Position numbers and translations under genes: made by a program
In this document: in pieces, positions 36,101 to 44,747 of the stretch
Layout: every line of letters starts with the position of its first letter
Numbering within the stretch: position 1 is the first letter of the stretch
Assembly: GCA_035627835.1 (NCBI GenBank)
Contig: DASPKX010000050.1
Coordinates: forward strand, 1-64,000
Direction: 5' to 3'
Source: DASPKX01 sp035627835
Lineage (GTDB): Bacteria; Verrucomicrobiota; Verrucomicrobiia; Limisphaerales; SXQI01
DNA: 64,000 bases
The notes under the pieces: model-generated
Databases searched by the model: none
What the model was told of the DNA's origin: nothing
What the model saw: only the letters and a program-made list of their open reading frames with translations

Positions 36101-38576
36101 GAATTTCAAGCTCAGGATCGTCATCCATGTTCCCGACGGCGGGAGTTAGAGGGAGTGAATCACCCGGCTCATTGCGGACTCCAAAGAGCCATTCAAACTG
36201 CCGAGAGCCAATGGCGCTATAGATCGCAAGAACGCCAACACCAGTTCCCCCGGTCCAATCTTCCGATTGGGCGATTACTTCCAGCTTTCCGTCGCCGTCC
36301 AGGTCAGCAAGCGCTTTCCCCGCTTGCTCGCCCCGAATGCCAATGGGCCAGCCCTCAACAGCTTCTCCGTTTGCATGGAATGCAAAGAGTCGCTGACCAC
36401 CGCCTGCAACGATCTCCAAAGCGCCGTCGCCATCGAGATCGCCGGCGACAGGCTCGTCGCTGTAAGGAGGATCCAAATCGAGGTCAGCCGTCCAACGAAG
36501 AGCCCCCGTCGATTCGAGAACCCACAGCTTTGCCGGAACTTCACCGTCCACGCCCGCATTCACAAAGAAAATTTCCTTGGGTCCATCGCCGTCGAGGTCA
36601 ATGACCTTCAAGCTGCGCCATTCGGCTTGAGGAACGATTTGTTGCGGCACATAGACGGGAAAGTTCGTTCGCATGTTTCCCGCTAAATGAACCATGTGGA
36701 CCAACTCTTCGTTCATGACTCCGTTGGTTGAAGTGGCGTGCAAGCGCAAGGTGTAGAAATGGCCTGGCGGGAGTGCAGAGGTATCCCACTCAGCGAGTGT
36801 GCCGGCGGATTGTGGGGTGAGTCTCAAACCATTGGTTTGCCAGGAGCCGGGTTGAAGCCCGGCAGACCAGGCGAGTTCATACGTGCGCCCTTGGCCGAGA
36901 ACCCGCCCTGCAATCTGAATTTTGTCACCCGAACGCAGAACATCAGCAGCCATCGGACTGGTGATGCGCACGTTCCCGATGGTGACACGGCGCGACACGG
37001 TGGCGTGCTGCCCCAGGCTATTACGAACCCGGAGGCGAATGACGTGCTCGCCTTCGGCAAAGGCGCGGGTGTCGAAGTTTGCGAGAATGACACTGTTTGT
37101 GAGCGGCTGGGAGGCAGAGGCAAGGGCAGTCCAGTTGGCGGGCTTCGCGCCCTGGCCAATCTCCAGTGCATAGCTGGCGAAGTCGTTACCGAAGGCAGAG
37201 CCGGTGATGGAAACGACGCCAAAAAGCTCAGGAGGCAGTGAGAGCGCAGCGGTGGGGAGAGGCTGCTCGATCCCGAGCGCGCGGCCTGCATTGATTCGCC
37301 CGACACCAAGCGGTTGTGTTGTTTCTATTTCATCGCATGTGTTGAGGATAATCCCTTCGACGTCGCAGGCGGTGAAGTTCGGATGCGCTGAGAGAATGAG
37401 CGCTGCGAGGCCGCTAACGTGAGGAGCGGCCATGGAAGTGCCGCCCTGGTAGCCATACCCCGAGTCTGGAAGAGTTGAATAAATGGAAGCGCCAGGAGCG
37501 GAGACATCGAGCGTCTCACCGAAATTCGTGAACGGCGCGCGCGCATCTTCTTCGGTGGTGGCGCCTACGGATATAACGCCATCAAAAGCGGCGGGGTAGA
37601 ACGGCGCAGCGGAGCGGTCATTGCCGGCAGCTCCGATGAAAATCACGCCTTTATCAACGGCGTTGCGGACGGCATCGCGGAGGGCACGGCTGCTTTCTTT
37701 GAGGCCCCAACTCGCGTTGATGATCCGGGCGCCATTGGCGACCGCATAGTCGATGGCCTGAATGCCCGCGTAGACGTTGCCGCTTCCCGTTTCATCAAAG
37801 GCTTTAAGGGCCATCATGCGCACGTCCCAGCAAACGCCGACGACGCCGATGGAGTTGTTGCCGACGGCGCCGACGGTGCCCGCGACGTGAGTCCCATGGC
37901 CATGGTCGTCAAACCCGTCACTATCATGGCTGACGAAATCAAAGCCGTTCACATCGTCAATGAACCCATTGCGATCGTCATCGATGCCGTTGGCGGGAAC
38001 TTCCCTCGAATTGTTCCAAATGTTCGGGGCAAGGTCGGGGTGCAGGAAATCGATGCCTGTATCAATGATGGCGACCAGGACGTTGCTCGATCCAGTGGTG
38101 CGAGCCCAGGCCTGGGCGATGTGAATGTCGGCTCCGGGTCGGTTGGCGTTTTCGAAGCCCCAGAGACGGCCATAATCGAAGTCGTTCGGACGCGGGCGGG
38201 AGGGGGTGGCGTTGGCTAGCTCGATACGGAAGTTAGGTTCGGCGTACAGCACTTCCGGGGAGCGTGAGAGCTGCTCCGCGGCTGCGGAAGCGTCTTTGCC
38301 GGGAGGAACGTCGAGCAACGCTGGCGCGGAGGTCGAAAGGGCATTGAGAGCCTGGATAGAGGCGCGGCCTTGGGGGCGGTGGAACGAGAGGCCGTGCCGT
38401 TGGGCGACCAAGTTTTTCCGAGCAGCCGGGGTGTTGTCTTTGAAGCGGACAATGACCTGCTTCACTTCGGGACGCGATGGGGCAGCTTGCTGGGCGTTGC
38501 CCGCTCGTGCCTGGATTAAGAGCAGGGCGACAGCGGCTATTAGGCGGATCAGGTTGTAAGGGGCGGTATTTGGCAA
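33126..38576 (-). CDS. Giant secreted subtilisin (S8) protease with FG-GAP and tandem cadherin-like repeats
   Basis: 1816 residues. Signal peptide IRLIAAVALLLIQARAGNAQ. An I9-like propeptide (38-120, VIVRFKDNTPAARKNL ... VLYAEPNFRIEL) precedes the S8 domain: D172 in AIIDTGID, H227 in HGHGTHVAG, oxyanion N319 in GAAGND, nucleophile S381 in GGTSMAAPHVSG; the set is complete. From about 640 to 1050 come FG-GAP/VCBS repeats (DLDGDGPKEIFFV, DLDGDGKLEVIAQ), which form an integrin-like calcium propeller, and from about 1200 to 1740 seven or so cadherin/tandem-95-type repeats (DPEGDPLAF ... YTPAKDYHGADQFAYT). The C-terminus ends PVHIQSSTNLIDWTLVGSKL ... FFRLHAE. An extracellular protease held at the surface by its repeats is the likely role. 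Confidence 0.92.
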   Translation of the reverse strand: MPNTAPYNLIRLIAAVALLLIQARAGNAQQAAPSRPEVKQVIVRFKDNTPAARKNLVAQRHGLSFHRPQGRASIQALNALSTSAPALLDVPPGKDASAAAEQLSRSPEVLYAEPNFRIELANATPSRPRPNDFDYGRLWGFENANRPGADIHIAQAWARTTGSSNVLVAIIDTGIDFLHPDLAPNIWNNSREVPANGIDDDRNGFIDDVNGFDFVSHDSDGFDDHGHGTHVAGTVGAVGNNSIGVVGVCWDVRMMALKAFDETGSGNVYAGIQAIDYAVANGARIINASWGLKESSRALRDAVRNAVDKGVIFIGAAGNDRSAAPFYPAAFDGVISVGATTEEDARAPFTNFGETLDVSAPGASIYSTLPDSGYGYQGGTSMAAPHVSGLAALILSAHPNFTACDVEGIILNTCDEIETTQPLGVGRINAGRALGIEQPLPTAALSLPPELFGVVSITGSAFGNDFASYALEIGQGAKPANWTALASASQPLTNSVILANFDTRAFAEGEHVIRLRVRNSLGQHATVSRRVTIGNVRITSPMAADVLRSGDKIQIAGRVLGQGRTYELAWSAGLQPGSWQTNGLRLTPQSAGTLAEWDTSALPPGHFYTLRLHATSTNGVMNEELVHMVHLAGNMRTNFPVYVPQQIVPQAEWRSLKVIDLDGDGPKEIFFVNAGVDGEVPAKLWVLESTGALRWTADLDLDPPYSDEPVAGDLDGDGALEIVAGGGQRLFAFHANGEAVEGWPIGIRGEQAGKALADLDGDGKLEVIAQSEDWTGGTGVGVLAIYSAIGSRQFEWLFGVRNEPGDSLPLTPAVGNMDDDPELEILAVTSGSQVSLFDIRTPGFPRWSTTSTPQISASPTLADVSGDGLLDVIIGRTGEVSDGREKGPGGLYAYDRNGQLLTGWPAAVQEYFPHSATLADLNNDGAAEVIAASFPRGRLHVFKGNGFSLEGWPRELIVSGSGNVIPSIADVNGDAEPDIVIAQPGYWLNAIVNNNPTELGGIQAWTAAGAPIDLSPGPLAVIAFESTGHPWHKSAPPVLTDLDGNGKLDIVLASIVDRTYGPFGYKPRKKDRSSIYAWEIDTPFTTAPWPMLHQNAQHTAALPKRVRTNAPPELFPMPGQKVLAGSVFAPLPLNEFVRDDFDLADALRWTVTSSILQIEIDANNRLQVRPPEGWIGNDQVEITVQDSHGAKATTRVSYSVAAIGNILQAPTISLAGVEDQAVTFTLELAPHLQVAHLGQPQHGALAAAAPGSWTYQPTKDFAGTDEFLIVVRDSLGFTAFGRASVQLTGINDPPTPFADQIVTDEDTSVTIDPLANDRDPEGDPLAFVTATQPKHGSIAISDGHVIYTPAKDYHGADQFAYTLADDHGLSSEATVSISVRAINDAPILTNQTLRVRRNSRLFMEFPGRDPEGDSLKYHVTKAPEHGDLWKQPSVADYYPLKGFAGSDSFTYVATDGKAVSSPAVVTIEILAENNPPKANRVLASGRSNQPLQITLSATDEDGDTLTFSLLSQPEDGVVSGQPPQLTFTPNAGFLGTNKFTYQASDPNGGHAAGEVEVIIKDGNTAPVALFTQISLKMNTNASFTLPSFDQEADPLEFTILTLPTHGQITGTPPHLVYTPEPGYLGPDRLAFMVKDAQFTNAAPGEVYFMVLSTNLPPEAADQATAVLPGGTVSAALDIDDPENDPIRCVILRGPSSGTLSIVGSQFTYRANSGFTGSDSFTYRPWDGKRYGNTATVRIGLASEQPPLALRFLPPEIISDSQMLLRFTAPMQKPVHIQSSTNLIDWTLVGSKLSTGTNSLAVPRTSAIGAFFRLHAE

Positions 38577-38639
38577 AATGACCCTCAGCGGGAGGGTAAT
38601 TTAGCAGCAAGTATGCCGCTCTCAAGAAATTCAGCGCGG

Positions 38640-38695
38640 GTTAGGGCAAACGCGGAGGAAGCAGAGGCAGGCAGAGGGCGCAGAGGAGGGGAAGG
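38640..38695. repeat. Single copy of the CGGAG/GCAGAGG word family
   Basis: CGCGGAGGAAGCAGAGGCAGG followed by GCAGAGGGCGCAGAGGAGG resembles the words in the flagellin intergenic regions. It lies between lnt and the subtilase gene, where no other feature is seen. Confidence 0.4.
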
Positions 38696-38709
38696 ACCTG
38701 GCCGGCAGG

Positions 38710-40440
38710 TTAAGTTGTTTTGCGCCGGGCTCGCAAGAGAGCGAGGGCCGTGAGGCCGAAGCAGGACCAACCGAAGACGTCCCCGTGGCGAGCGTAGAAG
38801 GTCGGGGTGCGGCTGGCGCCTTCCGGGAGCAAGGGAACCTCCACGATTTTGTAGCCCTTGCCGTAGATGTCCCTGCTGTCGGGATAGTAGATGTTGTAAA
38901 GTCGGCCACTGGTATCGACCCAGCAGGTGAGCCCGTTATTAGAGCAGCGGACTAACGGGAGGCCATTCTCGACCGCTCGGAAGACGGAGTTGGCGCCGTG
39001 CTGCCACTGGGCCGCGCTTTCGCCGAACCAACCGTTGTTGGTGAGATTCAGGAGAAGATCGAGGTCACCATCGAAGTATTCCCGGGCGAGGTGCGGGAAA
39101 ACGTCTTCAAAGCAGATCAGCACGGACACCCGCGTTTTGAGGTCGGCCAGGTTGAAAGGATTGGGCGCGTCGCCGGGAAGGAACCCGGCATCCCCTATGG
39201 GAGTGAGATACTTTAAAAATGGCAGATACTTTAGAAACGGAACGTACTCGCCAAACATGACGAGGCGTCGTTTTCGGTAGGAGCCGATCACGTTGCCTTG
39301 GGGATCAAGGGCGAAGCTGCTGTTGTAGAAATTGTAGTCGCGGTAAGTCTGAGGGGACTCAACCTTTGGCGAAGCATCATCCGCGCCCAGGATCATGTGA
39401 ACGCGATGCTCGCGCACGAGTTCCTGCAGGGTTTGCGCGGTGGAGATGTCGTAACGGAACAACTCGGGCACCGCCGCTTCGGGCCATACGAGGAGGTCGG
39501 GTTTTTGCGTGAGCGCCTCGCGCGAGAGGGCGATGAGTTGTTGGAACCGGACGGCATTTTGCGAGCGGTCCCAAATTAACGTTTGAGGAATGCTCGGTTG
39601 AACGAGCGCAATTTTAAGCGTGCGCGAGGATGGCTCCGGGGCTGTGGCTTTGCGGAAGCCGATAATGAACACGAGAATCACAGTCAGCAAAGGAGGCGCG
39701 AGGTCGAAGAGGCGCGGGAAAGGCGAGAGAATCACGTCGCGGGACCGAGGGCTTTTCGAATGGGCGTAAGCGGCAGCGCAGACGCAGAGGAGGCTCACTG
39801 CGAACCAGACGAGCAGGAAGCTAACGCCGTAAACGGCAGTGACGCTGCTGATCTGGATGAGCGGGATGTTGCGGTATTGCGAAGCTCCCAGCAGGTTCCA
39901 CGGAAAGCCGGTGAACATTCGCGCCACGATCATCTCCCAGCCAACCCAGGCGCAGGCGCAGAGGAAGGCCCATAGAAGTCGGCGAGGCGCGGGAGTGGCC
40001 CCCAGGCGGTGCAGGAACTCCGAGGGAGAAAGAAAGACATCCGGGGCGTTATTTTGGATCTTCCGCAGGAGCATGCCGCAGGCAACCGTCCAGAGCGCGG
40101 GATAAACCGCCAGGTAAAGGCTAATGGCAATCCAACCGGCAATTGCCCCGGGCAGATGAGGGATAAAAAGGAGCCAATAAAGCGAGGTTAAGTAATGGGC
40201 GAGTCCCGCGACGTAGCCCAGTTGAAAGCGGCCAAGGTGAAAAGGCTTTTTCCAACATGGGCCTGCGGGAGTGAGTGGCTTTTGCGGGGCCACTAAAGAC
40301 GCGAGCAGGATGAGTGCGGGGGCGATCCAGGCCGCCACCTGCAAGTTCCACTTGGGGAAGGAAACTGCCCAGAGCACGCCGGAGACAATGGCGAGAAGCC
40401 ATGGGAAGAATCGTTGCAAAGGTGAGCGAGCTTCAGACAT
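38710..40440 (-). CDS. lnt: Apolipoprotein N-acyltransferase
   Basis: 576 residues. Adds the third acyl chain to lipoproteins at the inner membrane. About six N-terminal membrane helices (first: LLAIVSGVLWAVSFP) precede a nitrilase-type periplasmic domain with Glu in LLVWPEAAVPEL, Lys in GSYRKRRLVMFGEYVPF and Cys in VSVLICFEDVFPHLAR. A last helix ends the chain (WSCFGLTALALLRARRK). Overlaps the rhomboid gene by 8 nt. Its presence supports a Gram-negative, diderm host, and agrees with the lipoprotein at 15469. Confidence 0.96.
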   Translation of the reverse strand: MSEARSPLQRFFPWLLAIVSGVLWAVSFPKWNLQVAAWIAPALILLASLVAPQKPLTPAGPCWKKPFHLGRFQLGYVAGLAHYLTSLYWLLFIPHLPGAIAGWIAISLYLAVYPALWTVACGMLLRKIQNNAPDVFLSPSEFLHRLGATPAPRRLLWAFLCACAWVGWEMIVARMFTGFPWNLLGASQYRNIPLIQISSVTAVYGVSFLLVWFAVSLLCVCAAAYAHSKSPRSRDVILSPFPRLFDLAPPLLTVILVFIIGFRKATAPEPSSRTLKIALVQPSIPQTLIWDRSQNAVRFQQLIALSREALTQKPDLLVWPEAAVPELFRYDISTAQTLQELVREHRVHMILGADDASPKVESPQTYRDYNFYNSSFALDPQGNVIGSYRKRRLVMFGEYVPFLKYLPFLKYLTPIGDAGFLPGDAPNPFNLADLKTRVSVLICFEDVFPHLAREYFDGDLDLLLNLTNNGWFGESAAQWQHGANSVFRAVENGLPLVRCSNNGLTCWVDTSGRLYNIYYPDSRDIYGKGYKIVEVPLLPEGASRTPTFYARHGDVFGWSCFGLTALALLRARRKTT

Positions 40441-41305
40441 GCCGAGCGAGTCCGACGGCCAGGCTCCAACTAAGGATTGCCAGGCCTATGAACGTGATGA
40501 GCGCCATTGCGTTCAGCCATTTAGGCGGCGCTTTGTCGTGAGAGATGAAGCTGAGCACCCCCCCAATCAATGCCCCCGCGACGAATCCGCCGAGATGCGC
40601 GAGCACGTCGCTTGTTGGGTCAACGCCAAACATCAGGAATATGGCGGCGCCCGCAAGAATGGCTTTTAAGGCGAGCCGAGTAGCGCGGGGATGTTGGCGC
40701 CAGAACGCCAGGTAGTGCAGCGTCACCAGCCCAAGAGCGCCCATCATCATTCCTGAGGCGCCGAGACCGCGGTGCGCTTCGTTATAGAACAGGTAACCCA
40801 GAATATTGCCGACTGCGCCGGCACTGAAGGCGCCGAGAAGCCCGAGACCTGCCCCGAACCGTGCCATCGCCAAGCCAAGCACGATCACGCCAAAAACGAC
40901 ATTGGAGACAAGATGAGCGATATCGGCGTGCAGGAAGATGGCGGTAAAAACGCGCCACCATTGCCCTTGAGCCACAAGCGCGTTGTTCATCATGCCCAGT
41001 GGGGCGATGTCGGATCTGGAGGCCAGCGCGTGCATAAACGCGAGAACGAAACAAATGATGAGGCTGCCAAAATGGAAATCGAGCCCCGGCCAGGGAAGAT
41101 GTTGCTGCCAATTCCAACCCCGGTTCTCCAGGCGGTAGAGGCGGATGGCTTCCATCGCGCGCTCATAATCGGTTGGCTCAACAGCTAACGCCCAACCGCT
41201 CTGCGGATCGTGGAGAATTGTGGTGGGAACATCCTGGCTGGCCAGAACCAGGCTCCAATCCATGGCCTGGCGCCGCGAGTATGCAGGAATGACCGTGCTC
41301 TCCAT
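40433..41305 (-). CDS. Rhomboid-family intramembrane serine protease
   Basis: 290 residues. A 65-residue cytosolic head (containing VLASQDVPTTILHDPQSGWAL, like the N-terminal domain of bacterial rhomboids) precedes six membrane helices. Catalytic Ser in RGLGASGMMMGALG (GxSG) and His in SDVLAHLGGFVAGALIGG; the WWRVFTAIFLHADIAHLVSN loop (WR, HxxxHxxxN) is canonical. Cleaves membrane proteins within the bilayer. Translationally overlaps lnt by 8 nt. Confidence 0.95.
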   Translation of the reverse strand: MESTVIPAYSRRQAMDWSLVLASQDVPTTILHDPQSGWALAVEPTDYERAMEAIRLYRLENRGWNWQQHLPWPGLDFHFGSLIICFVLAFMHALASRSDIAPLGMMNNALVAQGQWWRVFTAIFLHADIAHLVSNVVFGVIVLGLAMARFGAGLGLLGAFSAGAVGNILGYLFYNEAHRGLGASGMMMGALGLVTLHYLAFWRQHPRATRLALKAILAGAAIFLMFGVDPTSDVLAHLGGFVAGALIGGVLSFISHDKAPPKWLNAMALITFIGLAILSWSLAVGLARHV

Positions 41306-41454
41306 TTCAGATGGACCGCTTACCTCGGCCCGTTGTTCGAATGATGCGAGCAGAAGCGTTTGGGCGCAATCGTGGGGTGGGCCTTAGCAAGGGATGGTTT
41401 GCGCGGCGGAGAGGGCAGCGGTAGCGTTTGCATATGTTGGGCTCCGGGGAATCA

Positions 41455-43203
41455 ATGACCAGGAATGAGGCGTTGCTGCGCTGGGTGGAGGAAATGGCTG
41501 AGTTATGCCAACCGGACAATGTGCAGTGGCTTGATGGGTCAGAGAGGGAAAAGCAGGAGTTGCTTAAAGTCGCATGCGCCAACGGCACGTTGATCGAGTT
41601 GAACCAGGAGAAGCGTCCAGGTTGCTATTATCATCGATCGAATCCCAACGACGTCGCGCGTGTGGAGCAATGCACGTTTATTTGCACGCCCACCAAAGAG
41701 GAGGCTGGGCCCACGAACAATTGGGCGGACCCAGCGGAGATGTATCCTAAGCTCTACGGCATGTTCCGGGGCTCGATGCGAGGGCGCACCCTGTATGTGC
41801 TGCCGTATTTGATGGGTCCACCAGCTTCGCCGTTGTCAAAAGTCGGCGTGGAGTTGACCGATTCGCTTTACGTGGCCTTGAGCATGCGGGTGATGACGCG
41901 GCTGGGCAGGGTGGCCTTGGACCACTTGGGTGAGGACGCCGACTTCAATCGCGGCTTGCACAGCATGTTGGATGTGAATCCCGAGCGGCGCTACATCTGC
42001 CACTTTCCTCAGGACAACACGATTCTCTCTGTGGGTTCGGCCTACGGCGGGAATGCGTTGCTCGCTAAGAAGTGTTTCGCGTTGCGAATCGCGTCCCATT
42101 TGGCGCGCAAGGAAGGTTGGATGGCCGAGCATATGCTCGTGCTCGGCCTTGAGTCGCCAGAGGGGGAGAAGACTTACGTCGCTGCGGCGTTTCCTTCTGC
42201 GTGCGGCAAGACAAACTTCGCGATGCTCATCCCGCCGGAACGATACAAGGGGTGGAAGGTTTGGACGGTGGGGGACGACATTGCGTGGATGCGGCCAGGC
42301 AAAGATGGATGGTTGCGAGCAATCAATCCCGAGGCCGGTTACTTCGGCGTTGTTCCCGGCACCAACAGCAAATCCAATCCCAACGCCGTGGCGACCATTG
42401 CGCGGGACACGATCTTTACGAACGTCGCCTTAACGCCAGATGGGGATGTTTGGTGGGAAGGGGCAGATGGGCCTGTTCCCACTGAATGCCTGGATTGGAA
42501 AGGGAAACCATGGGCGCCAGGCAGCGCCGAGAAAGCCGCGCACGCGAACAGCCGGTTTGCTGCGCCGATGGCCAACAACCCTTCGCTTGCTCCGGAGGTG
42601 AACGATCCTGAGGGTGTTCCCATTAGCGCGATCATTTTTGGCGGGCGGCGCGCTTCGACGTTCCCGCTTGTGTTCGAGGCCTTCAATTGGTCTCACGGTG
42701 TTTATCTGGGCGCAATGATGGGCTCGGAAATGACGGCGGCGGCAGCGGGCGGGATTGGGCAGTTGCGGCGCGATCCGATGGCGATGCTGCCGTTCGTTGG
42801 GTATGACATGGGTGTTTATTTTCGCCATTGGCTTTCAATGCAGAAGCAAATGACCAATCCGCCCCGGATATTTCATGTGAACTGGTTCCGGAAAGATTCC
42901 TCAGGCAAATATTTATGGCCAGGGTTTGGCGAGAACATGCGTGTGTTGAAATGGATGGTGGACCGCTGCAACGGAAAAGCCGATGCGGTCGAAACGGCAA
43001 TAGGTTGGATGCCTGAAGTGAAGGATTTCGACTTGGAAGGATTGGCTGACTTCGGGCCGGAACAGTTTCACCAAGTGCAGGCCATTAATGCGGATGAATG
43101 GCGGCGCGAGATCATCGCGCAGCAGGAGTTATTTTTAATGCTCAGCGATACGATGCCGAAGGAACTCATCTTTGAGAAGGAGTTGCTCGTTTCGCGGCTG
43201 TAG
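41455..43203 (+). CDS. pckG: Phosphoenolpyruvate carboxykinase (GTP)
   Basis: About 582 residues from ATG 41455 (earlier ATG 41434 and TTG 41428 are in frame). Converts oxaloacetate + GTP to PEP, the first step of gluconeogenesis. GTP-dependent family: MFRGSMRGRTLYVLPYLMGP (substrate Arg), the kinase-1a loop with AAFPSACGKTNFAML (mobile P-loop), kinase-2 region WTVGDDIAWM, and PGTNSKSNPNAVATIARDTIFTN. The hinge NWFRKDSSGKYLWPGFGENMRVLKWM is intact. Single gene; the truncated globin follows after 27 bp. Confidence 0.97.
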   Translation: MTRNEALLRWVEEMAELCQPDNVQWLDGSEREKQELLKVACANGTLIELNQEKRPGCYYHRSNPNDVARVEQCTFICTPTKEEAGPTNNWADPAEMYPKLYGMFRGSMRGRTLYVLPYLMGPPASPLSKVGVELTDSLYVALSMRVMTRLGRVALDHLGEDADFNRGLHSMLDVNPERRYICHFPQDNTILSVGSAYGGNALLAKKCFALRIASHLARKEGWMAEHMLVLGLESPEGEKTYVAAAFPSACGKTNFAMLIPPERYKGWKVWTVGDDIAWMRPGKDGWLRAINPEAGYFGVVPGTNSKSNPNAVATIARDTIFTNVALTPDGDVWWEGADGPVPTECLDWKGKPWAPGSAEKAAHANSRFAAPMANNPSLAPEVNDPEGVPISAIIFGGRRASTFPLVFEAFNWSHGVYLGAMMGSEMTAAAAGGIGQLRRDPMAMLPFVGYDMGVYFRHWLSMQKQMTNPPRIFHVNWFRKDSSGKYLWPGFGENMRVLKWMVDRCNGKADAVETAIGWMPEVKDFDLEGLADFGPEQFHQVQAINADEWRREIIAQQELFLMLSDTMPKELIFEKELLVSRL

Positions 43204-43230
43204 CGCACGGATAGCCTCTATTATTGTTCA

Positions 43231-43638
43231 ATGGAAACGTTGCCGGACATCAGGAATGAGGAAGATATCCAGAAGCTGGTCCACACCTTTTATGACAAGG
43301 TAAATGCCGACGAGCTGCTGGGGCCGATCTTTAATGATGTGGCGAAGGTGAATTGGGAGGAGCACTTGCCGCACCTCTGCCGGTTCTGGAGCACACTGCT
43401 GTTTCGCACGATGACTTTCGAAGGACGGCCCTTCCCGAAGCATGCAGCCTTGCCCATCCAACGGGAGCACTTTGTTCGCTGGGTGGGATTGTTTACCGGC
43501 ACGGTCGACGAATTATTTGCCGGCCCGAAAGCCGAGGAGGCGAAGAATTACGCTCGAAGCATTGCGGATTCGTTTCAGTTGCGTTTGGGTTTGCTGGAAT
43601 TTCCCTTCAGCATCCGGCCCCGCATTGAGGGCGCTTAG
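43231..43638 (+). CDS. Truncated haemoglobin, group III (trHbC)
   Basis: 135 residues, 2-on-2 globin. Group III pattern: IQKLVHTFYDKVNADELLGPIFNDVAKVNWEEHLPHLCRFWSTLLF, then FEGRPFPKHAALPIQREHFVRWVGLFTGTVDELFAGPKAEEAKNYA. The proximal His lies in QREHFVRW and W/F residues line the distal side. O2 or NO handling is the usual proposal. It runs tail to tail with hscB and overlaps its stop by 4 nt. Confidence 0.92.
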   Translation: METLPDIRNEEDIQKLVHTFYDKVNADELLGPIFNDVAKVNWEEHLPHLCRFWSTLLFRTMTFEGRPFPKHAALPIQREHFVRWVGLFTGTVDELFAGPKAEEAKNYARSIADSFQLRLGLLEFPFSIRPRIEGA

Positions 43639-44225
43639 AAGGTGGCTTGGAGGGCGCGTTCCTGCAGTTGCTGCTCCCACCGCTGGAGGAAGCTGATAGT
43701 TCGATAAAGCTCCTCCAACCGGTCCAGGGGAAGGGGAGTCGAGCCACGCATTTCCCATGCGGGATTGAGATCTCGAAGCTCCTGCTCAATGGCGCTGCGC
43801 CTATGCTCCAATTGCTTCCGAAGGGCGTCTAACTTTTCACTCCAGTCCATGCCTTCCTCCATCAGCTTGGCCTGCATGATTGGGGAGGTGGCGGCTTTTT
43901 TTGCCTGCAGGAACTTGTCAGCTTGCTGCGCCATTTGGGCTGCGCGCATGGCGAGGTCCACAGCTGCAGCGGGGATTTGTTGGATGGGGCTGGGTTGCCG
44001 CCCGGTTTCAAGTAACAGCAGGTGCCCGAGGCGATCGCGGGTGTTGCTCAGCACGCGGAACGCTGAGTTTAGATCAGAGGTTGCACCTTCCGCGTGAGTG
44101 CGGCCCGAAGCATCTGCATGGTCTGGATGATGGACGAGCGATAGTTCGTGAAACTTTGCCTTGATGTCCTCCGCTTCCAGCCAAGGCAGCCGAGGCAGGG
44201 AAAGCGTCTGGAAATGATCGACCAT
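43635..44225 (-). CDS. hscB: Fe-S co-chaperone HscB (J-domain protein)
   Basis: 196 residues. N-terminal J domain with HPD in LSLVHHPDHADAS; a C-terminal helical bundle (about 80-196) like HscB, which docks onto the scaffold IscU and delivers it to HscA. Lies 18 bp after the A-type carrier gene on the same strand. No iscU, iscS or hscA is in the window. Confidence 0.88.
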   Translation of the reverse strand: MVDHFQTLSLPRLPWLEAEDIKAKFHELSLVHHPDHADASGRTHAEGATSDLNSAFRVLSNTRDRLGHLLLLETGRQPSPIQQIPAAAVDLAMRAAQMAQQADKFLQAKKAATSPIMQAKLMEEGMDWSEKLDALRKQLEHRRSAIEQELRDLNPAWEMRGSTPLPLDRLEELYRTISFLQRWEQQLQERALQATF

Positions 44226-44243
44226 GCGAACGCGTCGAATCGA

Positions 44244-44630
44244 TCAAGCGCTGAAACTTTCGCCGCAGGAGCAACTCGTCGCGGCGTTGGGATTTTTCAC
44301 CTTAAAACCTCCGTCCTGGAGTGAATCCACATAATCCAACTCGGAGCCGGTGACGTAAAGGGCGCTTTTCGGGTCAACGACAACTTGAATGCCGCTGGAC
44401 TTCACGAGGAAATCCCGGTTCGCGGGAGCATCCTGCAGATCCATTTTATATTGCAAGCCCGAGCATCCGCCGCCCATCACTGCAACGCGGAGCACACCAT
44501 TGGGGCGGCCCTGGCGCGTGAGCAGAGTGGAGACCTTCCGGGCTGCGCTCTCCGTCACTTTTATCAAGCGCTCATCGCTCTCGCGAAACGAAGCAGGAGC
44601 GGCGGGGGCGTTGACTTTGCCAGCAATCAT
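44244..44630 (-). CDS. A-type iron-sulfur carrier (IscA/ErpA/SufA family)
   Basis: 128 residues from ATG 44630 (an upstream in-frame start exists, but the MIAGKV start is preferred). The three cysteines of the family are present: MGGGCSGLQYKM and CSCGESFSA. Accepts and passes on [2Fe-2S]/[4Fe-4S] clusters. It pairs with hscB downstream. Whether it is IscA or ErpA cannot be told. Confidence 0.92.
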   Translation of the reverse strand: MIAGKVNAPAAPASFRESDERLIKVTESAARKVSTLLTRQGRPNGVLRVAVMGGGCSGLQYKMDLQDAPANRDFLVKSSGIQVVVDPKSALYVTGSELDYVDSLQDGGFKVKNPNAATSCSCGESFSA

Positions 44631-44747
44631 AACTGAGGTTGACCGTACTCGCACCGCAGGGTCGCGTCAATGAACGCCCTTGCCTGTGAAGGCTGGATTC
44701 GGGGCTGCCGAATCCAGCCTGAAACAGCTGGCAGAGTTCCGCCCGAC